This document shows, one piece after another, positions 1 through 8,269 of a DNA stretch of 50,833 nucleotides. The notes under the pieces were generated by a model that was not told the DNA's origin, ran no database searches, and worked only from the letters and a program-made list of their open reading frames with translations. Source of the DNA: Clostridiales bacterium (lineage in GTDB: Bacteria > Bacillota > Clostridia > Oscillospirales > CAG-272). The translations under genes were made by a program, and so were the position numbers. The DNA lies in assembly GCA_016282315.1 (NCBI GenBank), contig JAEEKG010000014.1:1-50833 (forward strand), written 5' to 3'. Numbering within the stretch: the first letter of the stretch is position 1; every line of letters starts with the position of its first letter.

Positions 1-339
1 AAAGAGACCGATGACTGGTGTTTCAAAAAAATAAACGGCTATGTGAGCAATTACACTCGCGGTGGTGAAAACTGTTATCAGGCATACGGTATTTCGTATT
101 GGAACCAAGAGGATTCAGAAAGATTGAAAAAAGACTTGTTGAAAGTATATAACTCAAGAGCAGGGCATGAATATCTCTGGGAAGATGTGCCTCTCAAAGT
201 TTTGAAGAAAAACTACAAAATTGAGGTCAGAGAAATCAATAAGTCAGATATAGCTGAAATTGATACTTTCAATGAATTGATATCAGTTGATTCTTCATAT
301 GAAAAATATCCTGGATATGAAGGATTTATCGTTCACTGA
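1..339 (+). CDS. LicC-like sugar/choline-phosphate nucleotidyltransferase, C-terminal part (5' truncated by window edge)
   Basis: The frame is open from the first base, so this is the 3' end of a longer gene; the ATG-less internal start at 43 is only the first usable start codon in the window. The visible 112 residues resemble the C-terminal part of LicC-type CTP:phosphocholine cytidylyltransferases: a G-I-S-Y-W strand, a W-E-D segment, and the closing EIDTFNELISVDSSY that ends many members of this family. In this family the enzyme makes an activated headgroup (e.g. CDP-choline) for teichoic acid or capsule decoration. The neighbouring minus-strand operon encodes a CDP-glycerol transferase fusion and a sulfatase-fold protein, which fits an envelope-polymer locus. 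The substrate cannot be read from this fragment. Confidence 0.65.
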   Translation, partial: KETDDWCFKKINGYVSNYTRGGENCYQAYGISYWNQEDSERLKKDLLKVYNSRAGHEYLWEDVPLKVLKKNYKIEVREINKSDIAEIDTFNELISVDSSYEKYPGYEGFIVH

Positions 340-364
340 AGATTATTAATATCACAAAAGCAAA

Positions 365-400
365 GGAGCTGTTTAAACCATTTTAGGTTTAAACAGCTCC
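365..400. terminator. Bidirectional terminator between convergent genes
   Basis: Perfect 15-bp stem (365-379 with 386-400) around a 6-nt loop. It is flanked by a T-containing tract on the plus side and an A-rich stretch on the other, so it can serve both the plus-strand gene ending at 339 and the minus-strand gene ending at 435. Confidence 0.85.
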
Positions 401-434
401 GCGTTTCTATTTCTGCAAGAAATGGTTATAAGGT

Positions 435-773
435 TCAATCCTGTTTTTCCGTTTCTTCTTTATTATCATTTTCTGTTTGATTTGTTGTTTCATCAACAGT
501 AGATTCTGTATTTACTGAATCATCAGTGATGACTACATCTTCTTCAACAGTTTTATTTTTGTTTTCATCTATGTTTAAAGTTTTCGATACTTTTTTTCTG
601 AACTTTCTCCACAAAACAATGAACACAGCGCCACCAGCTATTACAACACCTGCAATTGCTTGTACAAGATATGTAACAACTGAAGGATCAAGGTAAGCAA
701 ATGAAACTACCTGAAAAATGAGTGCTAAAGATATTGCACAGATAATAGAATAAATAACTTTTATTTTTTTCAT
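435..773 (-). CDS. Small two-TM membrane protein with acidic tail, unknown function
   Basis: 112 residues. An N-terminal hydrophobic segment (about residues 5-26) is followed by a YLDPSVVTYLVQ motif, a second membrane segment (about 35-55), a basic patch (RKFRKK), and then an acidic, Thr/Asn-rich tail to the C-terminus. The start is supported by an AAGGA about 9 nt upstream. It lies 10 nt downstream of the YidC-glycerophosphotransferase fusion and is the last gene of that operon, so it probably works in the same membrane or envelope process. I recognise small proteins with a YLDP motif near teichoic-acid/acyltransferase genes in Firmicutes, but know no assigned function. Confidence 0.8.
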   Translation of the reverse strand: MKKIKVIYSIICAISLALIFQVVSFAYLDPSVVTYLVQAIAGVVIAGGAVFIVLWRKFRKKVSKTLNIDENKNKTVEEDVVITDDSVNTESTVDETTNQTENDNKEETEKQD

Positions 774-783
774 ATGACAATCC

Positions 784-2847
784 TTACTGCTTTTTGGCTT
801 TTGATACTAAACTGTTCAAAATGTATTTTACACCATTTGCACCGCAGTTGTCAAAGTCATATACGGTTTCATTGAGTGCATTTGTAATCGATTGTCTGTA
901 TTCTTCTTGAGAATTAAGCAGTTTTTCAACGCTAGGAAGTATTCCTTCTTTATCATCTTTTTCAAGAACAATACCAACTTTGCTTCTCAAAGATATTTCA
1001 ACTGGAGTAAGTCCCAGTTTTTCCCAGTTCTGGTTCAACATCTTTAATTTAGTATTAAAGAACAAAACAGGTTTTTTAGTTGCGAAACTATATTCGTAAG
1101 CAATACCTGACCAATCGGTAATCAAAAGGTCGGATTGGTAAATAGAAGAGTTTTTCGAAAAGTCAGTTTCAAATGTTAATATTGAAGAATCAATGTTTGA
1201 ATACTTTTCAATCAAACGCTGCATCTTCTCGCCAAATCTTTTTACGTATTCAGGATGCGGTCTGACTATAACATGGAATTTTCCATTGCAAAGGGAAGAG
1301 AGCAGATTGTCTATGCAGCTGTCGAGCAGGTTGTCTTCCTGCCATGACGGAGCAATCAAAATCTCGGGGATTTCATGCTTTTCTTTATCCATTTGCTCGT
1401 ATGATTCGGTCAGTTTGTTCAAGAAAGGATAGCCGAATTCAACAATTGTTTTTTCTTTGGTGTTGTACATCTTTTCCATAGCTCTTAGTTCTGTATAAAG
1501 ATGTGGACCTGCAGCAAAGAATGTATCAAAGTTGTTGAATGCTCCTTCTCTGAAACCCATATGTGCGCTCATCATGTCATGAGGTACATAAATATATTCT
1601 ATGTCTTTTTTAACAAGGGATCTCTTTAAGAACAAATTGTCCAGATCAGGAGTGGTCATAACAACAATATCAGCTTCCATTTTCATCATCATAGGAATTA
1701 ATTTGTTTATTCCTATGTAATATGGCTGAATTTGTTTATTTGTTTTGGCAAGTTCAAAAATCTTATCATTCGGATCATTTGTGATGTAGTGAATGGTAAC
1801 ATTGGATTTTGAAATAATGCCGTTAATCAATGTGTCGTAATATTTGAAGAATCCGCTCTTTTCAGAGTAGAAAACAAGATGCTTGTTGATGACGCTGAAG
1901 AATCTCTTGTAATCAGCTCTTTCACGCTTTTTGTATTCTTTATTGTTGTCATCGGTTTTAGCAAAAGATTTTAAATCGCTTAATTTCTTTCTGCTCTTTT
2001 CGAGTTCTTCTTTATCCACCTTTTTCCATGGATTGATTATGAGGTTCAAAACTAATTGAACAACAACAGCCAATACGTTGCTGCAAACCCAATAGAGTGC
2101 AACACCTGTATAAACAAAGAATCCGAGGATGAGTGAAACGCCAACTGAAATAATTGTCACTCCGTATTTGTTCAAGGCAGATTGTTCTTTTTGAAGAACG
2201 TTGAGAGCGTTTTGTGCTAAGCACATCAAAAATGAGGAAACACCAGCTATTACGGGAACTAATATATAGATTCCCATTACTTCGCTTGGCACCACATTCA
2301 AGCTGAAACCAAGACATGTCAGATCAAATGCTTTGATGCTTTCAATTGCGGACAGAGCTCCGGAGGACAGGGCAGAAGTGGATATTTTTCCCTGCGCTAT
2401 AATGTCCATGATTGCCAATTGATCTTCTCTGAAATCAGAAACATTACAAGCACTTGCAAGTTCTCTTACAATTTCATCCGGCAATTTCAATGCATATGTG
2501 AGAGGTTCCTTGATGATATAAACCACTCCCATGAGCAATATTATTTGAATGATCAAAGGAATAACCGATGCGAAAGGATTGTATCCTGCTTTTTTATACA
2601 GCTTTGTTTGTTCTTCGGCAATTCTTTCCTTGTCGCCGTAAAATTCTGCTGTCGCATAGTTAATGCTTGGCTGAATCTTGACCATTTTTATTGAATTGAC
2701 ATGCACCCACAATGAAACGGGCATAAGAATTATCTTAGTAAGCAGAGTAAAGAATACAATTGCGAGAGCATAGTTTCCTACTACTGTCATAGATAATTGC
2801 ATTAACCAGCCAAGCGGAATGCATATATAGTGCATTATTGTTCCCAT
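784..2847 (-). CDS. YidC/Oxa1 insertase domain fused to CDP-glycerol glycerophosphotransferase (TagB/TagF-like)
   Basis: 687 residues with two modules in one uninterrupted frame. Residues about 1-275 look like YidC/Oxa1: the NYALAIVFFTLLTKIILMP membrane segment with a polar Lys in the groove position, a cytosolic helical loop, PLIIQIILLMG, and further TM segments near 190-215 and 230-270. After a charged linker (about 276-315), residues 316-687 resemble TagB/TagF poly(glycerophosphate) polymerases, with VPHD (about 422-424), APSW (about 499), RPHPE (about 529-533) and SDLLITDWSG (about 572-581). Known role of the parts: YidC inserts membrane proteins; TagF-type enzymes add glycerol phosphate from CDP-glycerol to a membrane-bound acceptor. 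Inference: the YidC-like part may anchor the polymerase or present a lipid or protein partner. The start could be the internal ATG at 2835 (MHYICIPLGW), which aligns better with YidC N-termini. The sulfatase-like gene ends 3 nt upstream. Confidence 0.85.
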   Translation of the reverse strand: MGTIMHYICIPLGWLMQLSMTVVGNYALAIVFFTLLTKIILMPVSLWVHVNSIKMVKIQPSINYATAEFYGDKERIAEEQTKLYKKAGYNPFASVIPLIIQIILLMGVVYIIKEPLTYALKLPDEIVRELASACNVSDFREDQLAIMDIIAQGKISTSALSSGALSAIESIKAFDLTCLGFSLNVVPSEVMGIYILVPVIAGVSSFLMCLAQNALNVLQKEQSALNKYGVTIISVGVSLILGFFVYTGVALYWVCSNVLAVVVQLVLNLIINPWKKVDKEELEKSRKKLSDLKSFAKTDDNNKEYKKRERADYKRFFSVINKHLVFYSEKSGFFKYYDTLINGIISKSNVTIHYITNDPNDKIFELAKTNKQIQPYYIGINKLIPMMMKMEADIVVMTTPDLDNLFLKRSLVKKDIEYIYVPHDMMSAHMGFREGAFNNFDTFFAAGPHLYTELRAMEKMYNTKEKTIVEFGYPFLNKLTESYEQMDKEKHEIPEILIAPSWQEDNLLDSCIDNLLSSLCNGKFHVIVRPHPEYVKRFGEKMQRLIEKYSNIDSSILTFETDFSKNSSIYQSDLLITDWSGIAYEYSFATKKPVLFFNTKLKMLNQNWEKLGLTPVEISLRSKVGIVLEKDDKEGILPSVEKLLNSQEEYRQSITNALNETVYDFDNCGANGVKYILNSLVSKAKKQ

Positions 2848-2850
2848 ATA

Positions 2851-4548
2851 TTACTTGTACAGGCTCCCTATATTTGTGTCTTTTGTAATTGTCCAGTTGT
2901 CAAAATTTCTTCCATCACCATTGATTGTGTATTCAATGATATGAGTACCATCATCTAAAGTGCACTGGAATTTGTTAATTCTTACTGCATTTTCTCCATC
3001 ATGCATTTCCCAATATGCTTTTCCATAATCTTTTTCGGTTTTTAATCCCGTGGATTTAACTATAGAAGCAAGCAAGTTTGCTTGTGATACTGGTTCTGTA
3101 GATACTTTGAAAGCGGAATGCTCATTGGCCTGTTTTACAAACAGAGCTGTAATTCTAGGCTCAGCGGGCATCTTTGTATCGCTTCTAGCTCTTGGGTGAT
3201 CCCCTGTTATTATGATTGTTGAATTGTCATATACACCAAGGCGTTTCAGTTCACTGATATACTCGTAAATAGCTTTGAAGCAACCGAGAGTGTTAAGTCT
3301 TGAAGAGCCTTTTCCTTCTTCAACTTCCTGGCAGTTTTCGTCCATTGTAGATGGATCGTGACAGCCGTGTAAGTGAATGAATGTGTATGAGTTTTCTGCG
3401 TTGTCCAAAGTCAGTCCTTCATCCAGAACACTTTGACAAAATTCAACATTCGAATCATTCAAGTATACAGGGAAGACTTCATCGTAAGAGATGAACTTGC
3501 TGAAACTTGTGGTCGATACTTTTACCACATCTTTGAGTACGATTGGCAGGTATCTGTATATAGACAATTCTAACATTGTCCATGCAAGTCCCCAGGAGTC
3601 ATTTATTATCATGTCACCTGATTGCGGTTGAACATTATATGCTCTCTTCAAAGCAGCAGCTTCTCTGTATGAGTAGTAACTTCCTGTATATACTTTAACT
3701 CTGTAATTGTTTGCTTCCAAGTCATCAAGAAAGTCTGAATTGTTATAAGCATAATTGAAATATTCAGATGCTGTCTTTGAAAAGTCTGTGTCAACTCCCG
3801 TCACCATTGTTGCTATTGCAGGATAAGTTCTAGCATACAGTGCAACATTATCTAAGTATAGGGTGAAATCTTCGAGCTGATTGAAAAACTCTGGGTCTTT
3901 TTCAACTACGTCTTCATAGTATGAAATATCAAATCTATCAAGTACTAAGACTATAACATTTTTGTTCTTTGATACTTCGTACAATCCTTTTGTGGTCAGA
4001 ATGTATCCGGCATCATTTGTGATGTCCAACCCCACTTTTTCAAGTTTGTTTGAATAGTCAATTGACTCGGATACTAAAGCTGCACCTTGCATTCCTATTA
4101 GTAAGACGCAAAGGAAAATTGATATTGTTTTTATCAACTTAATCTTTTTCATCATTATGAATGCATAGATGATTCCGCCCAAAAGAAGAATCCATATTGC
4201 AGTGTCAAGTATTACAAACCAAACTTCAGGTGTTGACCCTACATCATCGGATTTAAGTGAATTAACACCTATGTTCAGGAAATTCCCTTGTATGTAACCA
4301 ACAACGGCTAGGCCAAAGAAAACACCATTCAGAATTCTACCAACTATTCCCGGAACAAATATCAATACCAGTGCAAGTACAGCAAATATTATTAACGAAA
4401 TAGCTATAAGAGGCCATATAAAGTGTGAAAGTCCGAAAACCAATTCTTCGCTATTTGAAATGTATATTTCATAAGTACCGAAGAACAAGGTGAAACTGAA
4501 TATAAAAGCCGTAAATATTGGTAAAACAATCGGTCGTTTTTCTTTCAT
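2851..4548 (-). CDS. Sulfatase/phosphatase-fold membrane protein (LTA-synthase-like superfamily)
   Basis: 565 residues from the preferred start. The N-terminal third has about five membrane segments. A soluble alkaline-phosphatase-superfamily domain follows, starting at NVIVLVLDRFD (metal Asp), then a TYPAIATMVTG stretch carrying the likely nucleophile Thr, a FIHLHGCHDP segment and the ITGDHPR metal motif near the C-terminus. Such proteins act outside the membrane and transfer or hydrolyse phosphoglycerol or phosphoethanolamine groups; this one sits in an operon with a CDP-glycerol transferase fusion, so an envelope-polymer substrate is likely but not proven. Start choice: the ATG at 4563 has no ribosome-binding site, whereas the ATG at 4548 is preceded by AAAGG with 7-nt spacing. 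First gene of the operon, driven by the promoter at 4645-4672. Confidence 0.8.
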   Translation of the reverse strand: MKEKRPIVLPIFTAFIFSFTLFFGTYEIYISNSEELVFGLSHFIWPLIAISLIIFAVLALVLIFVPGIVGRILNGVFFGLAVVGYIQGNFLNIGVNSLKSDDVGSTPEVWFVILDTAIWILLLGGIIYAFIMMKKIKLIKTISIFLCVLLIGMQGAALVSESIDYSNKLEKVGLDITNDAGYILTTKGLYEVSKNKNVIVLVLDRFDISYYEDVVEKDPEFFNQLEDFTLYLDNVALYARTYPAIATMVTGVDTDFSKTASEYFNYAYNNSDFLDDLEANNYRVKVYTGSYYSYREAAALKRAYNVQPQSGDMIINDSWGLAWTMLELSIYRYLPIVLKDVVKVSTTSFSKFISYDEVFPVYLNDSNVEFCQSVLDEGLTLDNAENSYTFIHLHGCHDPSTMDENCQEVEEGKGSSRLNTLGCFKAIYEYISELKRLGVYDNSTIIITGDHPRARSDTKMPAEPRITALFVKQANEHSAFKVSTEPVSQANLLASIVKSTGLKTEKDYGKAYWEMHDGENAVRINKFQCTLDDGTHIIEYTINGDGRNFDNWTITKDTNIGSLYK

Positions 4549-4644
4549 GGATTTGCCTTTCATTGTTTGAAATATATACTAATTAGACTTAACTACAAAT
4601 TTATAATCTCATACTTATTTAAATAATATGACGCGCACTCGTAT

Positions 4645-4672
4645 ATTATAACCAAAAAGAGTAAATTATCAA
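4645..4672 (-). promoter_or_regulatory. Sigma-A promoter for the envelope operon
   Basis: On the minus strand TTGATA (4667-4672) and TATAAT (4645-4650) are separated by 16 bp. They lie about 100 bp upstream of the sulfatase-like gene, in a 126-bp AT-rich gap. I see no hairpin terminator for the helicase gene between its stop and this promoter, so some read-through into the operon is possible. Confidence 0.7.
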
Positions 4673-4689
4673 TAGTTTTGCAAATAAGA

Positions 4690-6915
4690 CTAGATTACGA
4701 AAGTGTTGCTGGAAAATCTTGATTCTATTTCGTAGCCTCTCAATTTATCGAGTGCAAAGGCCTTCTTGAGAAGGGAAGGTTTTATATAAGGATCAAATTT
4801 ATCACTTCTAAGCAACTCGCTTTCTCCAACAAGTTCAAATGTATCTATAGGAGTGAGTCTCTTGATTAAACTGCAAATGCTGTTAAATAGAGTTGAACAT
4901 GATTCATCACTTTTGAATGTAATATAGAAACAACCATTGTGTTCAACGTCATAGATTTTCAGAGTTGATGCATACTTTTTCAAAATTCTGACAAGTGTTG
5001 CATTGCTTCTTGTACCAAGCCATGGGAACATGACTCTGTTCATGCCGCCAAGAGAAATAATCATGTTGTCCTTTATTCCTATATTCTGAGCAAGTATTCT
5101 GGCGGATTCAAGTCGTCTTTGTGCTTGTTCCTTCAGATAGGGAAGACTGATGTCAGAAGTTAGGATTTTATATATGTTCTCCATAATCTTCGTATCAACT
5201 TCGCCAAAATCACCGGGCCAGGATATTTCCATTTTTCCTTCTATTTGCTTTACAAATATCATTTTTCTAGCTAGATCCAGATCTGTAACTTCCCACACTC
5301 TGCCTGCCAAAGCGAACCTTTCGCCGATAGGATGTGGAGTTGAAATGGTGCCTATTTCCTGGCTCTCGCTTTTTACGGAAAAATCGTTTGAATCTTTGAA
5401 CACAGCATAGAATTTAAAGCTCTTTAATAATTTTTCTCCTTCGATTCCAATCAGGATTGATCCGTCGGGTTCAAGTTCCAAAAACTTTCTTTTACACATA
5501 TCAACAACAAGTTCTCTGTAATCTTCCTTGTCCACATGGCTGAAAGGAGATAGCGAAAGAACTCTTCCGGCTAGTTCAGAAGGTTTTAATTCACCCGAAG
5601 TAGCCAGTATTGACAGTGTTTGGTGGAACAATAAACTCAAAGGAAGTTTCTTTATGTATGGAGGTTCAATAAATCTTTCCTTTATGTAGACATCAATAAT
5701 TGATGCGCCTCTCAAAAGTTCCCATGGAATTAAATCCTGAATCGGAGTGTCCGGAAGAGGGTATTCTTCTCTGAATACCATGAACATCTCCGGAGCTCCA
5801 CCTCTTCTGCCGCTTCTGCCAAGTCTTTGCAGAAAACTTGATACTTTAGCCGGAGAATTAATGTGGACAATTCGATCAAGTCTTCCTATATCCACTCCGA
5901 GTTCAAGTGTAACGGTGGCACAAGTTGAAATCATTTCTTCATCGTTTTTTAGCTTTTGTTCAGATTCTTCTCTAATTGATGCTGAAAGATTACCATGGTG
6001 AATATAAAAAATGTCCTTATCATTTCTCAGAGATGCTATCTGGTGCATGGTTTCGCATACATATTCTGTTTCTTCACGCGAGTTTGAGAAAATAATGGTT
6101 TTTTTCTGAGTTGCACAATCGTAGATGTACTCGTATCCACTATCTATTGCCACATAGTCTTTATTGGGGTTTTGAACTTCGGGATTCGCGATGTTTTTGT
6201 CATCCTGAATATAAAAATGCTCTAATGCCAGATTCCAGGATGTCTGGGAATCTTTAAAAACAGGAGCAATTGTATTTCTTCCTGAATTGCCTTCTAGCCA
6301 TTTACAAGCTACTTCAACATTTCCGATAGTTGCAGATAAACCTATTCTGCGAGGTTGACGACCAATAAGTTTTGCGATTCTGTCGATTTGACATATAACT
6401 TGTGATCCGCGATCTACACCCATCAGTGTGTGTATTTCATCGATGACAATGTACTTTAGTCCGCCAAATAATCTCAAGATATCTGAGTATCTGTTAATCA
6501 AAAGACTTTCGACAGATTCCGGAGTTATTTGCAGAATTCCCTGAGGGTTCTCCAACAGTTTTGTTTTTCTTGATTGAGACACATCTCCGTGCCATCTGCA
6601 TACAGGTATGCCTGAATTATCCAATAATTCATCAAGCCTATAGAACTGGTCATTGATAAGGCTTTTTAATGGCGCAATATATAATACCTGTACAGAGTTG
6701 TCAGGGTGATCAATAATATCTGTTATTATGGGAAAGAATGCTGCCTCGGTTTTTCCTGATGCAGTGTTTGAACACAAAATCAAGTTGTCATCTGTGTTGA
6801 ACAAAACATCTGCGGCTGCAGTTTGAACAGGGCGGAGTTCTTCCCATCCCATTTTGTAAATGAATTCTCTGACAAGAGGGCAGTATTTTTCAAAAACAGT
6901 GTTTTCGTTTTCCAT
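4690..6915 (-). CDS. Superfamily 2 DEAD/DEAH-box helicase, Lhr-like
   Basis: 741 residues from the preferred start. RecA-like domain 1 shows the Q-like region (ELRPVQTAAADVL), motif I SNTASGKTEAAF, Ia APLKSL, Ib TPES, motif II DEIH and motif III SAT. Domain 2 has IIFSNSREETE, a VTLELGVDIG segment and motif VI QRLGRSGRRG. A long C-terminal region follows, as in Lhr-family helicases; it is shorter than full-length actinobacterial Lhr (about 1,500 residues), resembling the Lhr-core type. The expected activity is ATP-dependent nucleic-acid unwinding in repair or RNA metabolism. The start at 6915 is preferred: AAGGGA lies 6 nt upstream, and the longer alternative at 6948 begins inside the terminator hairpin of the upstream gene. 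Confidence 0.8.
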   Translation of the reverse strand: MENENTVFEKYCPLVREFIYKMGWEELRPVQTAAADVLFNTDDNLILCSNTASGKTEAAFFPIITDIIDHPDNSVQVLYIAPLKSLINDQFYRLDELLDNSGIPVCRWHGDVSQSRKTKLLENPQGILQITPESVESLLINRYSDILRLFGGLKYIVIDEIHTLMGVDRGSQVICQIDRIAKLIGRQPRRIGLSATIGNVEVACKWLEGNSGRNTIAPVFKDSQTSWNLALEHFYIQDDKNIANPEVQNPNKDYVAIDSGYEYIYDCATQKKTIIFSNSREETEYVCETMHQIASLRNDKDIFYIHHGNLSASIREESEQKLKNDEEMISTCATVTLELGVDIGRLDRIVHINSPAKVSSFLQRLGRSGRRGGAPEMFMVFREEYPLPDTPIQDLIPWELLRGASIIDVYIKERFIEPPYIKKLPLSLLFHQTLSILATSGELKPSELAGRVLSLSPFSHVDKEDYRELVVDMCKRKFLELEPDGSILIGIEGEKLLKSFKFYAVFKDSNDFSVKSESQEIGTISTPHPIGERFALAGRVWEVTDLDLARKMIFVKQIEGKMEISWPGDFGEVDTKIMENIYKILTSDISLPYLKEQAQRRLESARILAQNIGIKDNMIISLGGMNRVMFPWLGTRSNATLVRILKKYASTLKIYDVEHNGCFYITFKSDESCSTLFNSICSLIKRLTPIDTFELVGESELLRSDKFDPYIKPSLLKKAFALDKLRGYEIESRFSSNTFVI

Positions 6916-6936
6916 AGAGTGTCCCTTCATTAGATA

Positions 6937-6965
6937 AAAACTGCCCAAACTAGTTGGGCGGTTTT
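6937..6965 (-). terminator. Terminator of the M15-like gene
   Basis: Minus-strand stem AAAACCGCCCAA / TTGGGCAGTTTT with one G-U pair, a CTAG loop and a following T-run. It sits between the M15-like gene (stop at 6986) and the helicase, and overlaps the rejected upstream helicase start. Confidence 0.75.
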
Positions 6966-6985
6966 CTTGTGTGTGTTTTAATGGA

Positions 6986-8098
6986 TTATTTTACTATTGT
7001 AATAATGAATCCGCTTACGTTATCACCTGAAACTGTGTACATGCCGGATGTCACACCACTTTGAGAAACAAATGAATTAACTTGTTTGCCATTTTCAGGA
7101 ACGCTTATATAAGTTCTTGTGCTTGTTGTGTCAGCAGGTACGTAGTAAACGTAGTATTCTTTTCCATCAACGGTGCATTCATAAGGTGTTTCAGTATGAG
7201 TCTTAATCATGTCAATATATTCTTCAAGACAAAGATCTTCTTTTGTCATGATATCTGCTGCAACAGAGTCAACGAATCTTACGTGTCCTGTTTCAGCTGC
7301 CAAACCGGTGATTTCTTTTTTATCTTTTGTGAATCTGACTACAAAGCCATATTTTGCTGAATTCTCTTCAAGCCATTCACTCTGAAGAGCAGGGAGATCA
7401 GCTGTCTTTCCATCTTTTGTGAATACTGCAAGGTATACAGACAAGCCTGTATGATAATCACTGCATCCAGCTGAACTAGCTGATGAGTCTGAAGTCTTGA
7501 TGTTTTGTTGGTTATCATATGTTCTGTATGCGTATTTGATCAGTATCTTGTTTGACTCATAATAATCAGAGAATTCTGATTTGAGACCAGAACAGAGTTC
7601 CTGAAGATTTGTAACAACAGTTTTGCTGAAATAGTATCCAACTGCGCCTGGAAGAACGAAATAAGAGCCTCTGCTTTCGTAAAGATCGGTAAGGGAACTG
7701 CCTTTAACCATGCTCTGAGGGAATGTGAATTCGTGATCTTCGTTTACAAGTACCTGGTAACCTTCAAATTGTTTGTTTGTTTCAACAGCAATTTGTGTAT
7801 AACCTTTTTGCCAAGCGGGAGCCGGCGTGGTTGTCTCGGTTGTTTCAGTGCCGCTTGTTGTAACAGTAGTACTGGATTCGGTTGTATTATCTTGTTTTGA
7901 AGAATTTCTTATTGCATGGACCACCATGACAATAATCAGTACTATGGCAAGTATGATAAGCACTACCTCAATTAGTGCAATCATTCCTTCTTTATTTGGT
8001 TTAAATCTTTTCTTGCCTTTTTTGGGTTTATTTGACTTTGTACTGGTCATCTCTGTATCTGTATCTTCATATTCGAAGTCATCTTTGTATTCAGACAT
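6986..8098 (-). CDS. Membrane-anchored VanY/M15-like protein, probably catalytically inactive
   Basis: 370 residues: acidic cytosolic N-terminus, Lys-rich stretch, one TM helix (about residues 39-62), Thr/Ser-rich linker (about 70-95), then an M15 D,D-carboxypeptidase-like domain. Landmarks are YAYRTYDNQQ (the GYRS-like region), SDYHTGLSVYL, YGFVVRF and ETGHVRFV. In the M15 family the zinc ligands lie in S-x-H-x-x-G-x-A-x-D and E-x-x-H. Here the first His aligns with Tyr and the Asp also aligns with Tyr, while Glu and His of the second motif remain. The fold is kept but two of three metal ligands appear lost, so peptide binding rather than hydrolysis is my inference. The C-terminus adds about 90 residues that I do not recognise. 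A strong GGAGGG precedes the start. Transcribed alone. Confidence 0.75.
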   Translation of the reverse strand: MSEYKDDFEYEDTDTEMTSTKSNKPKKGKKRFKPNKEGMIALIEVVLIILAIVLIIVMVVHAIRNSSKQDNTTESSTTVTTSGTETTETTTPAPAWQKGYTQIAVETNKQFEGYQVLVNEDHEFTFPQSMVKGSSLTDLYESRGSYFVLPGAVGYYFSKTVVTNLQELCSGLKSEFSDYYESNKILIKYAYRTYDNQQNIKTSDSSASSAGCSDYHTGLSVYLAVFTKDGKTADLPALQSEWLEENSAKYGFVVRFTKDKKEITGLAAETGHVRFVDSVAADIMTKEDLCLEEYIDMIKTHTETPYECTVDGKEYYVYYVPADTTSTRTYISVPENGKQVNSFVSQSGVTSGMYTVSGDNVSGFIITIVK

Positions 8099-8128
8099 AA
8101 TATCCCTCCGGATTATCGTAGTAGAATT

Positions 8129-8157
8129 ATTATATCACTAGATATTAGTAAATACAA
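8129..8157 (-). promoter_or_regulatory. Probable promoter of the M15-like gene
   Basis: Minus-strand TATAAT (8129-8134), 17 bp from a poor -35 (TTGTAT, 8152-8157), with the gene start 31 bp downstream. The -10 is perfect and the -35 is weak. Confidence 0.5.
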
Positions 8158-8183
8158 CAACAAGTATTAAAAAGACAAAAAAC

Positions 8184-8212
8184 ATCCCACGCGGTTAGAA
8201 CTTGCGTGGGAT
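8184..8212 (-). terminator. Terminator of pnp
   Basis: Minus-strand stem ATCCCACGC / GCGTGGGAT with an 11-nt loop, followed by GTTTTTTG. It lies about 60 bp past the pnp stop. Confidence 0.85.
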
Positions 8213-8269
8213 TAAAATCTAGTCAATAGCTATGTTTTTTGCGTTTTATACATTTAGATAAAATGCCTA

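Noticed and set aside
6916..6948. Longer start of the Lhr-like helicase
   Set aside because: It lies in the terminator hairpin of the upstream gene and has no ribosome-binding site; 6915 does.
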